DNA of 64,000 nt from Micromonospora sp. WMMD1128 (GTDB lineage Bacteria > Actinomycetota > Actinomycetes > Mycobacteriales > Micromonosporaceae), in the NCBI RefSeq assembly GCF_027497235.1, contig NZ_CP114902.1, positions 4,862,001 to 4,926,000 of the forward strand. The letters run 5' to 3'. Positions within the stretch are counted from its first letter, which is position 1. Every line of letters starts with the position of its first letter. The notes under the pieces are model-generated. The model had not been told where the DNA came from and searched no databases. It saw only the letters and a list, made by a program, of their open reading frames with translations. The position numbers and the translations under genes were made by a program. Shown in pieces: positions 47,005 through 56,144 of this stretch.

Positions 47005-47033
47005 TCCCGGGGCCGCCGACAAGATCGATAATT
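47005..47033 (+). promoter_or_regulatory. Possible rightward promoter for a short RNA
   Basis: TTCCCG, a 17-nt spacer and GATAAT read rightward. A transcript starting near 47041 would be about 55-60 nt and end at the terminator at 47067-47098. Sequence match only. Confidence 0.35.
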
Positions 47034-47066
47034 GCGGTCGGCGGCAGAACGGGTACGCACATGGCT

Positions 47067-47098
47067 GCGCGCCGGCACTGAAGTGTCGGCGCGCTTTT
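47067..47098 (+). terminator. Intrinsic terminator with TGAA loop and T tract
   Basis: GCGCGCCGGCAC (47067-47078) pairs with GTGTCGGCGCGC (47083-47094), with one G-T pair, around a TGAA tetraloop and followed by TTTT. The T tract makes it rightward, yet no rightward gene precedes it, which points to a small RNA. A six-codon ORF, ATG at 47061 to TGA at 47079-47081, runs into the hairpin. Confidence 0.7.
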
Positions 47099-47134
47099 CG
47101 GTGTGGTGCGATTCAGTTTTCCGGCGACCGGAAC

Positions 47135-47329
47135 TCAGGTCAGCGCGGGCTCGGCGAGACGGAGGAGGTCGTCGGCCTCCGCCGCTGCCGCCGCGAGCCG
47201 ATCGTTCTCGGCGCGCAGACGCGTGATCTCGAACTCCAGTGCCTGAACCCTGGCACGCAGTCGGGTGACCTCGTCGAGCAGACGCCGGTCGGACGCTGCA
47301 CCTACGTGGCCGTAGAGGGCCTTCGCCAT
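47135..47329 (-). CDS. Small coiled-coil protein
   Basis: 64 residues from ATG 47329 (MAKALYGHVGAASDRRLLDE), preceded by AGGAG 8 nt upstream. Residues 18-60 form a heptad-rich coiled coil (VTRLRARVQALEFEITRLRA and onward). I recall short proteins with this MAKALYGHV start in other actinomycetes, function unknown. A longer frame upstream lacks a ribosome site. Confidence 0.75.
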   Translation of the reverse strand: MAKALYGHVGAASDRRLLDEVTRLRARVQALEFEITRLRAENDRLAAAAAEADDLLRLAEPALT

Positions 47330-47443
47330 GCTGAACTCCTCGATATGCGCTGCCGGAAAGGCCGGCCAACGCGCGCCCATGATGTTCGCGGCTGCCATTC
47401 CCGGGATATCAGGGCGTGGCTGGGCGCGACTGGCGACACCTAC

Positions 47444-47473
47444 ATATTGAGCCGAACCCCCCTCGTTCGTCAA
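47444..47473 (-). promoter_or_regulatory. Sigma-70-like promoter of the coiled-coil gene
   Basis: Reverse strand TTGACG (47468-47473), 18-nt spacer, CAATAT (47444-47449). It leaves a leader of about 105 nt before ATG 47329. Confidence 0.5.
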
Positions 47474-47636
47474 GTTGACGCAGGCCGTAGATCATCTCCA
47501 CGTCGGCCGGGCCACTCGTCGGGGGGCTGCCACAAGGGCACGGACACGCTCTGTCCGGACGCCTTCACTGTACGCCCGGGATTACCCGATCACCTCACCC
47601 TTCCGTCTGCTTCGCCTTAACTCTTTCTTAGCCACG

Positions 47637-47666
47637 TTGCCGCAGCTTCGACCGCGCCCGTAGCGT
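47637..47666 (+). promoter_or_regulatory. Promoter of the CAP-domain gene
   Basis: TTGCCG (47637-47642), an 18-nt spacer and TAGCGT (47661-47666). The predicted start is near 47673, about 30 nt before GTG 47704. Confidence 0.5.
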
Positions 47667-47703
47667 CACCCGGGCTTACCACCGACCCGTGGAGGGGACA
47701 GGC

Positions 47704-49032
47704 GTGTACCGCTGGACCGACCCGATCGACCCGGACGACGCCTCCCGGCGCCCCGAGCCGTCCCCGACCGACAACGGTCCGGCGTGGCCCACCGGCCGGC
47801 CCGAGCCGCAGTCGTCGTACCTCTTCGGGGACGAGCCGGCCCACCCGCCCGCTCCCCGGCCCGGCCGGTACGGCGACACCGGCGGACACGGCGACACCGG
47901 TCGGTACGCCGACACCGGCGGGTACGGCTACGGCCCGGCGCCCGACGCCCGCCCGACCGAAGCGTGGCCGGACCACGACCGGACCGCCGCGTGGCCGGGA
48001 CACGGCCACCCGCAGTCGGGGTACGACGCCGCGCAGACCGGATACGACGCCGCGCAGCCGGGGTACGACGCCGCGCAGGCCGGATACGGCCACGCCCAGC
48101 CCGGATACGGCGCCGGGCAACCGGCGTACGGCCACCCGGCGCCGTTCGAGCCGGTCGGCGCCGGGCAGCCGGGGCGGGACCGCTGGAACGGCGAGGAGCA
48201 GCCGACCGGCGGCTGGGACCGGCCCGAGGCAGCCTGGCAGCCGGCGACCGACGTCCCCGTCGACGACAGCCGGCACCGCCAGAAGCGGAGGCTGTCCCGT
48301 CCGCTCGTGATCGGCGGGGCCGCCGCCGTGGCGACCCTCGCGGTGAGCCTGGGAGTGGGTGCCGTGCTGCTGCCCGGTGGCGACGGTCCGGCCGAACGCA
48401 CCGCCGCCGACGCGCCGCTGGCCGTCGCCCCGGACGGACCGGAGCAGACCGGGAGCGCGCCCCCCGCCGACGCGCTCGTCCCCGAATCGGCCAGCCCGTC
48501 GGCCGTGCCGACCACCGTCAAGCCGAAGCCGAGCCCGACGAAGAAGATCGCGCCGAAGCCGAGCCGGACCACCGCCCCGTCGCGGCAGCGCGAGCGGGAC
48601 AGCACGCCGAGCAGCACCGCCGCGCGGACCACCTCCTCCTCGGGCGGGCTCAGCGCCGAGCTTCAGCAGGTCGTCGACCTGGTGAACCAGGAGCGGGCCA
48701 AGGCCGGATGCAAGGCGCTGAGCGTCGACACCAAGCTGACGCTCGCCGCCCAGCGGCACAGCCAGGACCAGGCCGACCACAAGAAGATGACGCACGACGG
48801 CAGCGACGGCAGCAACGTCGGCCAGCGGCTCGACCGGGTCGGTTACGCCTGGCGGGCGTACGGCGAGAACGTCGCCTGGAACCAGCAGAGCCCGGCCTCG
48901 GTGATGGACGCCTGGATGAACTCCGAGGGGCACCGGGCCAACATCCTGAACTGCGGTTTCACCCAGATCGGGGTGGGCGTGGCGCGCAGCAACGGGCCGT
49001 ACTGGACGCAGGACTTCGGCACGCCCCGCTGA
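47704..49032 (+). CDS. Membrane-anchored CAP/SCP-domain protein
   Basis: 442 residues from GTG 47704; GGAGGGG is 6 nt upstream, so GTG 47689 is rejected. The N-terminus (1-195) is a long cytoplasmic Pro/Gly/Tyr region with six heptapeptide repeats (GYDAAQP type, about 106-146). One membrane helix (about 200-223), a Ser/Pro/Thr/Lys linker, and a CAP domain (about 318-442) with HSQDQADHKKMTH, AWRAYGENVAW and NSEGHRANILN follow. Similar to YkwD-type secreted proteins; enzymatic role unknown. Confidence 0.9.
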   Translation: MYRWTDPIDPDDASRRPEPSPTDNGPAWPTGRPEPQSSYLFGDEPAHPPAPRPGRYGDTGGHGDTGRYADTGGYGYGPAPDARPTEAWPDHDRTAAWPGHGHPQSGYDAAQTGYDAAQPGYDAAQAGYGHAQPGYGAGQPAYGHPAPFEPVGAGQPGRDRWNGEEQPTGGWDRPEAAWQPATDVPVDDSRHRQKRRLSRPLVIGGAAAVATLAVSLGVGAVLLPGGDGPAERTAADAPLAVAPDGPEQTGSAPPADALVPESASPSAVPTTVKPKPSPTKKIAPKPSRTTAPSRQRERDSTPSSTAARTTSSSGGLSAELQQVVDLVNQERAKAGCKALSVDTKLTLAAQRHSQDQADHKKMTHDGSDGSNVGQRLDRVGYAWRAYGENVAWNQQSPASVMDAWMNSEGHRANILNCGFTQIGVGVARSNGPYWTQDFGTPR

Positions 49033-49110
49033 CCGGCGCGTCGTGACCGGGCCGGCGCTCGTTGACCGGTCGGGGGCGGCGTCGGGCCGCCCGCGTCCGG
49101 GGAGCGGTCG

Positions 49111-49983
49111 ATGCGGATCCGGCCGGCGTACGCCGTGCCGCGTTCCCGGCCGGCCCGCGTCCGCCGACGCGGGCCGCGCCGGGGCGTGGCGCTGGCGTTG
49201 ACCGCGCTGCTCGTCGCCCCGATGCCCGCCTGCGGAAAGCAGGTCACCGTGCCGCCCGGTGCGCCCACCTCTTGGCCGACCGCGTTGTCGACCCGCTGGA
49301 AGTGGCAGTGGCAGCTCACCGGTCCGGTGGACGTCGCGGTCGACGCCGACGTCTTCCTGCTCGATCCGGTCCGGACCACCTCCGCAGAGACCGCCTCGCT
49401 CCGCGCCCGCGGCCGTCGGCTGGTCTGTCTCGTCCGGGCCGGCACGTCCGCGACCGGCGACCCCGATGCCGCCCGTTTCCCGGCCGCGGTGCGCGGCGCG
49501 GCGGTGCCGGGCCGACCGGGGAGCCGGTGGCTCGACGTCCGGCGCTGGGACTTGCTGGCGCCGGTGCTTGCCGACCGGTTCCGGCTCTGCCGGGGCAAGG
49601 GCTTCGGCGCGGCGGCGTTGTCCGACGTGGACGGCTATCGGTACCGCTCCGGCTTCCCGCTGGGCTTCGACGAGCAACTGTTGTTCAACCGCCGGCTGGC
49701 CGGGCTGGCCCGGCAGTTCGACCTCTCCCCCGGCCTGGTCGACGACGTGGCGCAGGTGGCCGCGCTGGCTCCCGACTTCGACTTCGGGGTCAACCAGGAG
49801 TGCGTACGCCGCCGCGTGTGCGCGAAGCTGCTGCCGTTCGCCGACGCCCACAAGCCGGTCTTCCACGTCGAGTACGCGGGCGAGCCGGCCGCGTTCTGCG
49901 TCACCACGGTCGGCTACGGCTTCGCCTCGATCCGCAAGGACCGGCGGCTGGACGCCTGGCGGGAACCCTGCCCGCTGCCGTGA
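49111..49983 (+). CDS. Putative secreted GH114-like glycosidase
   Basis: 290 residues. An arginine-rich start and hydrophobic stretch (about 26-38) lead to C41 in PMPAC, a possible lipoprotein site. The rest resembles glycoside hydrolase family 114 (endo-alpha-1,4-polygalactosaminidase-like): WQWQLTGPVD, ADVFLLDP, WLDVRRWDLL and FGVNQEC. It may cleave galactosamine-containing exopolysaccharide. It is 78 nt downstream of the CAP gene on the same strand. Confidence 0.8.
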   Translation: MRIRPAYAVPRSRPARVRRRGPRRGVALALTALLVAPMPACGKQVTVPPGAPTSWPTALSTRWKWQWQLTGPVDVAVDADVFLLDPVRTTSAETASLRARGRRLVCLVRAGTSATGDPDAARFPAAVRGAAVPGRPGSRWLDVRRWDLLAPVLADRFRLCRGKGFGAAALSDVDGYRYRSGFPLGFDEQLLFNRRLAGLARQFDLSPGLVDDVAQVAALAPDFDFGVNQECVRRRVCAKLLPFADAHKPVFHVEYAGEPAAFCVTTVGYGFASIRKDRRLDAWREPCPLP

Positions 49984-49989
49984 GGCCGG

Positions 49990-50024
49990 GTGGGGGCCGG
50001 ACCGCCGACGGCCCGGCCCCCCAC
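49990..50024. terminator. Bidirectional hairpin between converging genes
   Basis: GTGGGGGCCGG (49990-50000) pairs with CCGGCCCCCCAC (50013-50024) apart from one bulged C. It lies between the stops of the GH114-like gene and the leftward MmpL gene. Confidence 0.6.
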
Positions 50025-50026
50025 GG

Positions 50027-52252
50027 TCAGGGGACGGCGACCAGCTCCGGCGCCGGGGCGGGGGGCGGCTCGGGCGGCGGGGTGGTCGAGCGGCGGCGCA
50101 GGAAGCGCGGCGCCCACCAGTTCGCGTCGCCGAGCAGGGTCATCACCGAGGGCAGCACCACCGCCCGGATGATCGTGGCGTCCAGCAGGATCGCCGCCGC
50201 CAGGCCGATGCCGAGCTGCTTGAAGTCGATCATGCTGAGCGTGGCGAAGATCGAGAAGACCCCGACCATCACGATGGCCGCGCTCGTGACCACGCCGGCC
50301 GAGGACGTGATGCCGTACGCCACCGCGTCCCGGTTGGGCACGCCCCGGTCGACCGCCTCGCGGATCCGGCTGACCACGAAGACGTGGTAGTCCATGGAGA
50401 GCCCGAACAGCACCACGAACAGGAACAGCGGCAGCCAGGCGACGATCGCGTCCATCGAGGTGAACCCGAGCAGCCCCTCCGCCCAGTGGCTCTGGAACAC
50501 CAGCACCAGCAGCCCGTACGCGGCGCCGGCGGAGAGCAGGTTCAGCAGGATCGAGGTGAGCGCCACCACCACCGACCGGAACGTCCACGCCATCACCAGG
50601 AACGTCAACGCCAGCACGAACGCCGCGACCACCGGCAGCTTCGCCCAGATGTGGTCGGCGTAGTCCTCGCTGGCGGCCACCCCGCCGCCGACCGCGTACT
50701 CCACGCCCGGGATGCTCCCGAGCGCGGCCGGGACCAGGTCGTCGCGCAGTTCGTGCAGGGACCGGGACGCCTCGTCCGAGCGGCTGGCGTACGGGGTGGC
50801 CATCTCCAGCACCGACACCCGCCGGTCGTCCGACACCTGGATCTCCGGGCCGTCCCCCTCGGCCGGCGCGAAGAGCGGGTCGGCGGCGGCCCGGCCGGCC
50901 AGGCCGGTGAGCGCGGCCCGCACCCGGTCGGCCTGGTCGGCGGGGGCCCGCACGGCCACCGTGTGGCTGGTGCCACCGTTGCTCGGGAAGGCCGCGGCGA
51001 GCCGGTCGTACGCCTGCATGGCCGCCGTGGTGCGCGGCACGTCCTCGGTGCCGGGGAACTTGAGCTTCATGCCGAGCGCGGGCGCGGCCAGGGCGAGCAG
51101 CAGCCCGACCGAGATCACCAGGGTGGCCACCGGAGCGCGCAGCGCGGGCCGGAGCACGGCCGGCCAGAACCGGGGGCGGGCGGGCTGCCCGGGCCGGCCG
51201 CCGCGCGCGGCGGTGAGCCGCCACAGCAACGGCACCCGGGGCCGGTCGACCCAGCGGCCCAGCTTCGCCAGCAACGCCGGCAGTACGGTCAGCGAGCCGA
51301 TCACCGCCACCGCGACCACCAGGATCGAGCCGACGGCGAGCGACGAGAAGATCGCGTCCTGGGCGAGCAGCAGACCGCCCATCGAGATGATCACGGCGGT
51401 GCCGGAGACCACCACGGCGTGCCCGGAGGTCTCCGCCGCGATCTCCACCGCATCCAGGCCGGACCGGCCCTTGGCCCGTTCCTCACGCTCACGCCGCACG
51501 TAGAACAGCGAGTAGTCCACGCCGACCGCCATGCCGATCAGCAGGATGACGCTTGCCGTGGTGTCGGTGGCCGGCACCAGGTGTGAGGCGAGCGTGGAGA
51601 GGCCCATCGCGGCGGCCACCGAGGAGAGCGCGAGGAGCACCGGCACGCCGGCGGCGATCAGCGCCCCGAACGCGATGATCAGGATCGCGAGCGTCACCGG
51701 CAGGCTGAGCAGCTCGGCCCGCTTGAAGTCGTTGCCGAGGGTCTCGTCGAGCGCCTTGTCGATGGACGGGCCTCCGACCTCCTCCACCCGCAGCTCGGGG
51801 TGGGCCTGCTGCACCGTCGCGGTGGCGTCCCGCAGCGGCTGCACCCGGTCCGCGGCGGTCTCCGGGTCGCCGGACATGGTGATCGGCAGCAACAGCGCGG
51901 TCCCGTCCCGCGACGACACCGGCGTACCCACCGAGGCCACGCCCTCGACCTGCCGCAACCGATCCGCCGCGTCCTGCGCGACGGCCTTCGCGGCGGCCGG
52001 GTCGAGCGTCCCCGACCGGGCGGTGATCAGCACGTTCTCGGTGGCCTGGTGGTGGAAGTCGCCACTGTCGACGATCAGCTCGGCCCGCCCGAACTCACCG
52101 ATCGCCTGGTCCGCGTTGCTGGCCTCCCTCAGCCCGGCGGCGCTGCCGCCGACGAAGCACACCGCGACGAACACCACCCACAGCGCGATGGCCCGCCAGG
52201 GATGCTCCGCACTCCACCGCGCCAACCGCACGGTCACCGGTCGCCTGCCCAT
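50027..52252 (-). CDS. MMPL/RND family transporter
   Basis: 741 residues. Twelve predicted helices in two repeats, each with a large extracellular loop after the first helix. Family motifs GMAVGVDYSLFYVRREREE and LFGLSMDYHVFVVSRIREA carry the Asp/Tyr pairs of the proton relay. It probably exports lipids or drugs; cargo unknown. Monocistronic, no regulator gene adjacent. Confidence 0.92.
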   Translation of the reverse strand: MGRRPVTVRLARWSAEHPWRAIALWVVFVAVCFVGGSAAGLREASNADQAIGEFGRAELIVDSGDFHHQATENVLITARSGTLDPAAAKAVAQDAADRLRQVEGVASVGTPVSSRDGTALLLPITMSGDPETAADRVQPLRDATATVQQAHPELRVEEVGGPSIDKALDETLGNDFKRAELLSLPVTLAILIIAFGALIAAGVPVLLALSSVAAAMGLSTLASHLVPATDTTASVILLIGMAVGVDYSLFYVRREREERAKGRSGLDAVEIAAETSGHAVVVSGTAVIISMGGLLLAQDAIFSSLAVGSILVVAVAVIGSLTVLPALLAKLGRWVDRPRVPLLWRLTAARGGRPGQPARPRFWPAVLRPALRAPVATLVISVGLLLALAAPALGMKLKFPGTEDVPRTTAAMQAYDRLAAAFPSNGGTSHTVAVRAPADQADRVRAALTGLAGRAAADPLFAPAEGDGPEIQVSDDRRVSVLEMATPYASRSDEASRSLHELRDDLVPAALGSIPGVEYAVGGGVAASEDYADHIWAKLPVVAAFVLALTFLVMAWTFRSVVVALTSILLNLLSAGAAYGLLVLVFQSHWAEGLLGFTSMDAIVAWLPLFLFVVLFGLSMDYHVFVVSRIREAVDRGVPNRDAVAYGITSSAGVVTSAAIVMVGVFSIFATLSMIDFKQLGIGLAAAILLDATIIRAVVLPSVMTLLGDANWWAPRFLRRRSTTPPPEPPPAPAPELVAVP

Positions 52253-52468
52253 ATCCGGGGTCCCCCTTCAGCCGTCGGCCCCGTGCCGACGCTGGAGACG
52301 CTAGGCATCCGGCGGGGGCCGGACATCGGGGAACGGCCCCGGCTCGTCCCCGATAGGGCTGGCCCTACCGGGCGGCCGGAACCGGCCGCACCGATCACCG
52401 GAAAAAGGGCGATTCAGGGTACGTTCCGGCGCGCCGCCGGGGACCGGACGGCGCAGCACACCGGCGCA

Positions 52469-52488
52469 ACCCCGAGGCGGCTCGGGGT
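52469..52488 (-). terminator. Short perfect hairpin at the mutM stop
   Basis: ACCCCGAG (52469-52476) pairs with CTCGGGGT (52481-52488) around a 4-nt loop. It touches the mutM stop codon and is followed leftward by about 215 nt of sequence upstream of the MmpL gene in which I see nothing else. Confidence 0.5.
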
Positions 52489-53345
52489 CATCCCCGGAGG
52501 GCGCCCCGGGGACGCGGCTGGCAGCGCGGGCAACTGTAGGAGGAACGGTTCATGAACGCCTCGCGCCGGATCGGGGCGCCGCAGCGCGGGCAGGGCTCCC
52601 CCTCCCGGCCGTACGCGTTGAGCGACCGGTCGAAGTAGCCGCTCTCGCCGTTGACGTTGACGTACAGCTCGTCGAAGCTGGTGCCGCCCTGCTTGATCGC
52701 CTCGCCGAGCACGTCCCGCACGTGGCCGAGCAGGCGCAGCGCCGCCGGGCGGGTCAACCCGTCGGCCGGCCGTACGCCGTGCAGCTTCGCCCGCCACAGC
52801 GCCTCGTCGGCGTAGATGTTGCCCACCCCGGAGATCAACGTCTGGTCGAGCAGCGCACGTTTGATCTCGGTGCGCTTGCGGCGCAGCGCGGCCACGAACG
52901 CCTCGTCGTAGAACTCCGGGTCCATCGGGTCCCGGGCGATGTGCGCGATCTCGACCGGCAGATCCGCCCCGCCCGCGGAGACCGACAGCCCGCCGAACGT
53001 GCGCTGGTCCACGAAACGCAGCTCCGGCCCGTCGTCGGCGAACCGGAACCGGACCCGCAGATGCAGCTCGTCGGCCGCGCCGACCGGTTGGAGCAGCAGC
53101 TGGCCGGACATGCCCAGGTGGCCGATCACCGCATCCCCGCTGTCCAGCGGCAGCCACAGGTACTTGCCCCGGCGGCGTACGTCCGTGATCGTCCGACCGG
53201 CGAGCACGTCGGCGAAGTGCGCGCCGCCCGGCGCGTGCCGGCGTACCGCCCGGGGGTGGCGCACCTCGACGGCGGTGATCCGCCGGTCGACGACCCACTG
53301 GGCCAGTCCCTGCCGGACGGTCTCCACCTCGGGCAGCTCAGGCAC
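52488..53345 (-). CDS. mutM: Formamidopyrimidine-DNA glycosylase
   Basis: 285 residues. Excises 8-oxoguanine. Catalytic [14 protein letters not shown] has Pro2 and Glu3; [11 protein letters not shown] holds the beta-turn Lys; helix-two-turn-helix near [14 protein letters not shown]-terminal zinc finger [13 protein letters not shown]...CPRCQ. It overlaps rnc by 8 nt, giving the conserved plsX-rnc-mutM order. Confidence 0.97.
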   Translation of the reverse strand: MPELPEVETVRQGLAQWVVDRRITAVEVRHPRAVRRHAPGGAHFADVLAGRTITDVRRRGKYLWLPLDSGDAVIGHLGMSGQLLLQPVGAADELHLRVRFRFADDGPELRFVDQRTFGGLSVSAGGADLPVEIAHIARDPMDPEFYDEAFVAALRRKRTEIKRALLDQTLISGVGNIYADEALWRAKLHGVRPADGLTRPAALRLLGHVRDVLGEAIKQGGTSFDELYVNVNGESGYFDRSLNAYGREGEPCPRCGAPIRREAFMNRSSYSCPRCQPRPRGALRG

Positions 53346-54186
53346 GGCCGGCGCCCGCCTCCGCGTCCTCCGGAGCCGCCGCGTCCGGAGCGGTCACGTC
53401 CGGAGCGGTCACGTCCGGAGCGGTCGCCGCCGGATCCTCCGGCGCGGTCCCGGCCTCGGCCCGCGCGGCGGCCTCCGCCTGCTCGGTGAGCATCCGCCAC
53501 GCCGACTCGGCGGCCCGCTGCTCGGCCTCCTTCTTGCTGCGCCCCTCCGCGCCGCCATAGCGGTTACCGGCCACCACGACCCAGGCGGTGAACGTCTTGA
53601 GGTGGTCCGGCCCGGTGCCCTCGATCCGGTATTCCGGCACGCCCAGCCCCAGCGCGGCGGTCAACTCCTGGAGGCTGGTCTTCCAGTCCAGCGCCGCGCC
53701 CCGGCCCGCCGACTCCGCCATCAGCGGGTCGAAGAGCCGGTGGATCACGATGGCGGCGGTGTCCAGGCCGTACTGGAGGTAGATGGCACCGAGCAGCGCC
53801 TCCAGCGTGTCGGCGAGGATGCTCGCCTTGTCCCGCCCGCCGGTGGCCTCCTCGCCCTTGCCCAGCAGCAGGTACGCGCCGAGCCCGTCCGGGCCCAGGC
53901 CGCGCGCCACGTCCGCGAGCGCGCGCATGTTGACCACGCTGGCCCGCAGCTTCGCCAACTGTCCCTCGGGCAGGTCCGGGTGGTTGTGGAAGAGCGCGGT
54001 GGTGATCACCACGCCGAGGACCGAGTCGCCCAGGAACTCCAGCCGCTCGTTCGTGGGCAGGCCCCCGTTCTCGTACGCGTACGAACGGTGGGTGAGCGCG
54101 CGCTCCAGCAGCTCCGGGTCGAGCGACACCCCGAACGCCGTCTCCAGGTGGCCGACGGGAGCACGCCGCCGCTTCTCGTTGGTCAT
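53338..54186 (-). CDS. rnc: Ribonuclease III
   Basis: 282 residues. Cleaves double-stranded RNA in rRNA maturation. Signature [17 protein letters not shown] (about 46-62) with catalytic Glu and Asp, then a C-terminal dsRNA-binding domain (about 170-235, ending [14 protein letters not shown]). A further Ala/Pro/Asp tail (238-282) includes VTAPD repeats encoded by three 15-bp repeats at 53383-53427. Overlaps plsX by 4 nt. Confidence 0.96.
   Translation of the reverse strand: MTNEKRRRAPVGHLETAFGVSLDPELLERALTHRSYAYENGGLPTNERLEFLGDSVLGVVITTALFHNHPDLPEGQLAKLRASVVNMRALADVARGLGPDGLGAYLLLGKGEEATGGRDKASILADTLEALLGAIYLQYGLDTAAIVIHRLFDPLMAESAGRGAALDWKTSLQELTAALGLGVPEYRIEGTGPDHLKTFTAWVVVAGNRYGGAEGRSKKEAEQRAAESAWRMLTEQAEAAARAEAGTAPEDPAATAPDVTAPDVTAPDAAAPEDAEAGAGRA
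53383..53427 (-). repeat. Three 15-bp tandem repeats in the rnc tail
   Basis: GTCCGGAGCGGTCAC occurs three times (last copy ends GC). It encodes VTAPD repeats beyond the dsRNA-binding domain, so length variation should be tolerated. Confidence 0.8.
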
Positions 54187-55262
54187 GGTGCTACCTCGGT
54201 GTCGTTGCGGTCAGGTGCGGGATCGTGCGGGATCTCGGCGAGCAGCGCGCGGACGGTGCCGGCGGCGTCGCGACGCCAGAGGTGGGCGGCGAGCGCGATA
54301 CCCGAGGCGACGTCCTCCGGGCCGGCCGCGCCGTGGCACACCACCACGGTGCCGGCCACCCCGAGCAGGGCCGCCGCGCGCGGCACACCGCCGTTCGCCG
54401 GGGGCCCGCCGGCCATCGCGTACGCGCCCTCGATCGCCTTCAACAGGACGTTTCCGGTGAACCCGTCGGTCACCACCACGTCGGCGCGGGCGCCCAGGGA
54501 GATGTCGTACCCCTCGACCAGGCCGACATAGCGTCCCCCGCAGGGCAGCGGCACGGCGGCCAGCGCGGGGTCGGCGGCACGGCGCAACCGGTCGCCCTTG
54601 CCCGCCTCGTGGCCGACGGAGAGCAGCCCCACCCGGGGCGCGGTGACGGCGTGCGCCACGGCCGCGTAGGCGGCGCCGAGGACGGCGTGCCGGGCCAGCG
54701 TGGCGGGGCCGGGTTCGAGCGTGCCACCGACGTCCAGCAGCACCACCGGGCCCGCGACGGCGGGCAGCGTGGCGACGAGAGCGGGTCGGCGTATCCCGGG
54801 CCAGCGACCGAGGCCGAGCGCGGCGGCGGTGACGGTGGCGCCGGTCGAGCCGGCGGAGACCACGGCGTCGGCGAGCCCGTCGTGGACCGCCTGCACCGCC
54901 GTGCGTACCGTGCTCTCGCCGCGTGCGGCGGTCGGGTCGTCGGCCATGCCGACGGCGGCCCGCACCGGGCGGACCGTGACCCGGGCGCGTTGCGCCGAGT
55001 CGAGCACGCCGATCAGCCCGTCGGCGACCTCGGTCGGGCCGACGAGCAGCAGGCGCAGGTCAGGGTCGGTGCGCACCGCCCGCAGAGCGCCGTCAACCAC
55101 GACGGCGGGAGCATCGTCCCCGCCGAGGAGGTCGACGGCGATCCGCGCGGTGCCCGGCTCCGACGGCCCGCCGGTCACGGAACGACCGGCGGCGGAGGGA
55201 GCCGGGGCACCGGGCTTCAGCCGTGGTGCGCGCGCCACCCGAGAAGTGGTCGGGGGCGTCAC
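54183..55262 (-). CDS. plsX: Phosphate acyltransferase PlsX
   Basis: 359 residues. Converts acyl-ACP to acyl-phosphate for phospholipid synthesis. [12 protein letters not shown] replaces the classical DAMGGD motif; [20 protein letters not shown] and [17 protein letters not shown] are conserved. GTG 55262 gives a roughly 40-residue Pro/Ala extension; GTG 55178 would give a near-standard N-terminus, so the start is uncertain. It lies 12 nt after rpmF. Confidence 0.9.
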   Translation of the reverse strand: MTPPTTSRVARAPRLKPGAPAPSAAGRSVTGGPSEPGTARIAVDLLGGDDAPAVVVDGALRAVRTDPDLRLLLVGPTEVADGLIGVLDSAQRARVTVRPVRAAVGMADDPTAARGESTVRTAVQAVHDGLADAVVSAGSTGATVTAAALGLGRWPGIRRPALVATLPAVAGPVVLLDVGGTLEPGPATLARHAVLGAAYAAVAHAVTAPRVGLLSVGHEAGKGDRLRRAADPALAAVPLPCGGRYVGLVEGYDISLGARADVVVTDGFTGNVLLKAIEGAYAMAGGPPANGGVPRAAALLGVAGTVVVCHGAAGPEDVASGIALAAHLWRRDAAGTVRALLAEIPHDPAPDRNDTEVAP

Positions 55263-55274
55263 TCGGCGTCCAGG

Positions 55275-55448
55275 TCAGACCTCGAGGACCTGGCGGCCGT
55301 TGTACGTGCCGCAGACGGAGCAGGCGGCGTGCGGCAGCTTCGGCGACTTGCACTGCGGGCAGGCAACGGTCGCCACCACCGAGGCCTTCCAGTTCGCCCG
55401 GCGGGCGCGGGTGTTGCTGCGCGACATCTTGCGCTTGGGGACGGCCAC
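55275..55448 (-). CDS. rpmF: 50S ribosomal protein L32
   Basis: 57 residues from GTG 55448 (MAVPKRKMSRSNTRARRANW). The zinc-binding C+ form is shown by CPQC and CSVC. It is 5 nt after DUF177 and before plsX, the widespread yceD-rpmF-plsX linkage. Confidence 0.97.
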   Translation of the reverse strand: MAVPKRKMSRSNTRARRANWKASVVATVACPQCKSPKLPHAACSVCGTYNGRQVLEV

Positions 55449-55453
55449 GGTTC

Positions 55454-56017
55454 CTACTCCTCTGTACGGGTCAGTTGCGACAGGCCCGCCCAACGCGGGT
55501 CGATCTGCTGGTGACTGTGGTCGGCGGGCAGATCGTCCCAGTGCACCCCACACTCGGGGCACAGTCCTGGGCAGTCCTGCCGGCAGAGCGGGTTGGTCGG
55601 CAGCGCGAGCACCACCGCGTCCCGCACCGCCGGCTCCAGGTCGATCAGATCGCCCTGCATCCGGCCCACCTCGTCCTCGTCGGTCGTCTCGTCCGTGGTG
55701 CTGTCCTCGTACGCGTACAGCTCCTGGACGTTCACGGCCACCGAGTCGTCGATCTCGCGCAGGCAACGGCCGCACTCGCCCTTGACGGGACCGGTGACGG
55801 TCCCGGAGACGAGCACGCCCTCGGACACCGACTGCAACCTCAGGTCGAGGTCGAGGTCCGCGCCCTCCGGCACGCCGATCAACTCCACGCCGAGGTCCGC
55901 CGGTGCCGTCACGACCCGCCGGAGCTCACGCAACGCGCCAGGGCGACGCGGCAGGTCCCTCGTGTCGAGGACCAGCGGCGCCCTGGGGTCGAGTTGGCGA
56001 GGCGAATGTTTGGGCAT
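55454..56017 (-). CDS. DUF177 (YceD) family protein
   Basis: 187 residues from ATG 56017. The conserved cysteine pairs GECGRCLREI and CPGLCPECGVHWDDLP fit DUF177, which is linked to 23S rRNA processing and accumulation in other organisms. An acidic Glu/Asp/Thr segment lies between. First gene of the DUF177-rpmF-plsX-rnc-mutM operon. The 127-nt gap to the upstream gene should hold its promoter. Confidence 0.93.
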   Translation of the reverse strand: MPKHSPRQLDPRAPLVLDTRDLPRRPGALRELRRVVTAPADLGVELIGVPEGADLDLDLRLQSVSEGVLVSGTVTGPVKGECGRCLREIDDSVAVNVQELYAYEDSTTDETTDEDEVGRMQGDLIDLEPAVRDAVVLALPTNPLCRQDCPGLCPECGVHWDDLPADHSHQQIDPRWAGLSQLTRTEE

Positions 56018-56144
56018 AGTCAGACTCCGGCCGGTGAGAGGCCGACAAAAAAGGTTACCTGGGAGACGGGCGGACCGTCGAACCGGGGGCACACCCGCCC
56101 TGCTCCGGCGGCAGCCGGCTGTCGGCGACCGGCCCGCGCGCCGC

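Larger units (their letters stand above)
46835..47134. other. Intergenic stretch upstream of smc
   Basis: 300 nt with lower GC than the surroundings at 46975-47130. It contains several dyads (for example CCGCCGAC at 47013-47020 with 47037-47044), a possible rightward promoter and a rightward terminator, suggesting a short RNA. The smc promoter should also be here; I see no clear hexamers for it. Confidence 0.5.
47330..47703. other. Divergent promoter region, coiled-coil gene and CAP gene
   Basis: 374 nt without a gene. It carries a leftward promoter at 47444-47473 and a rightward promoter at 47637-47666, plus a small 6-bp stem at 47541-47557. Nothing else recognisable. Confidence 0.6.

Noticed and set aside
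47032..47226. 64-codon plus-strand open frame
   Set aside because: It crosses the terminator hairpin and the opposite coiled-coil gene, and is Arg-rich with no homology known to me.
47393..47703. Possible riboswitch upstream of the CAP-domain gene
   Set aside because: No conserved riboswitch core was found; the predicted leader is only about 30 nt.
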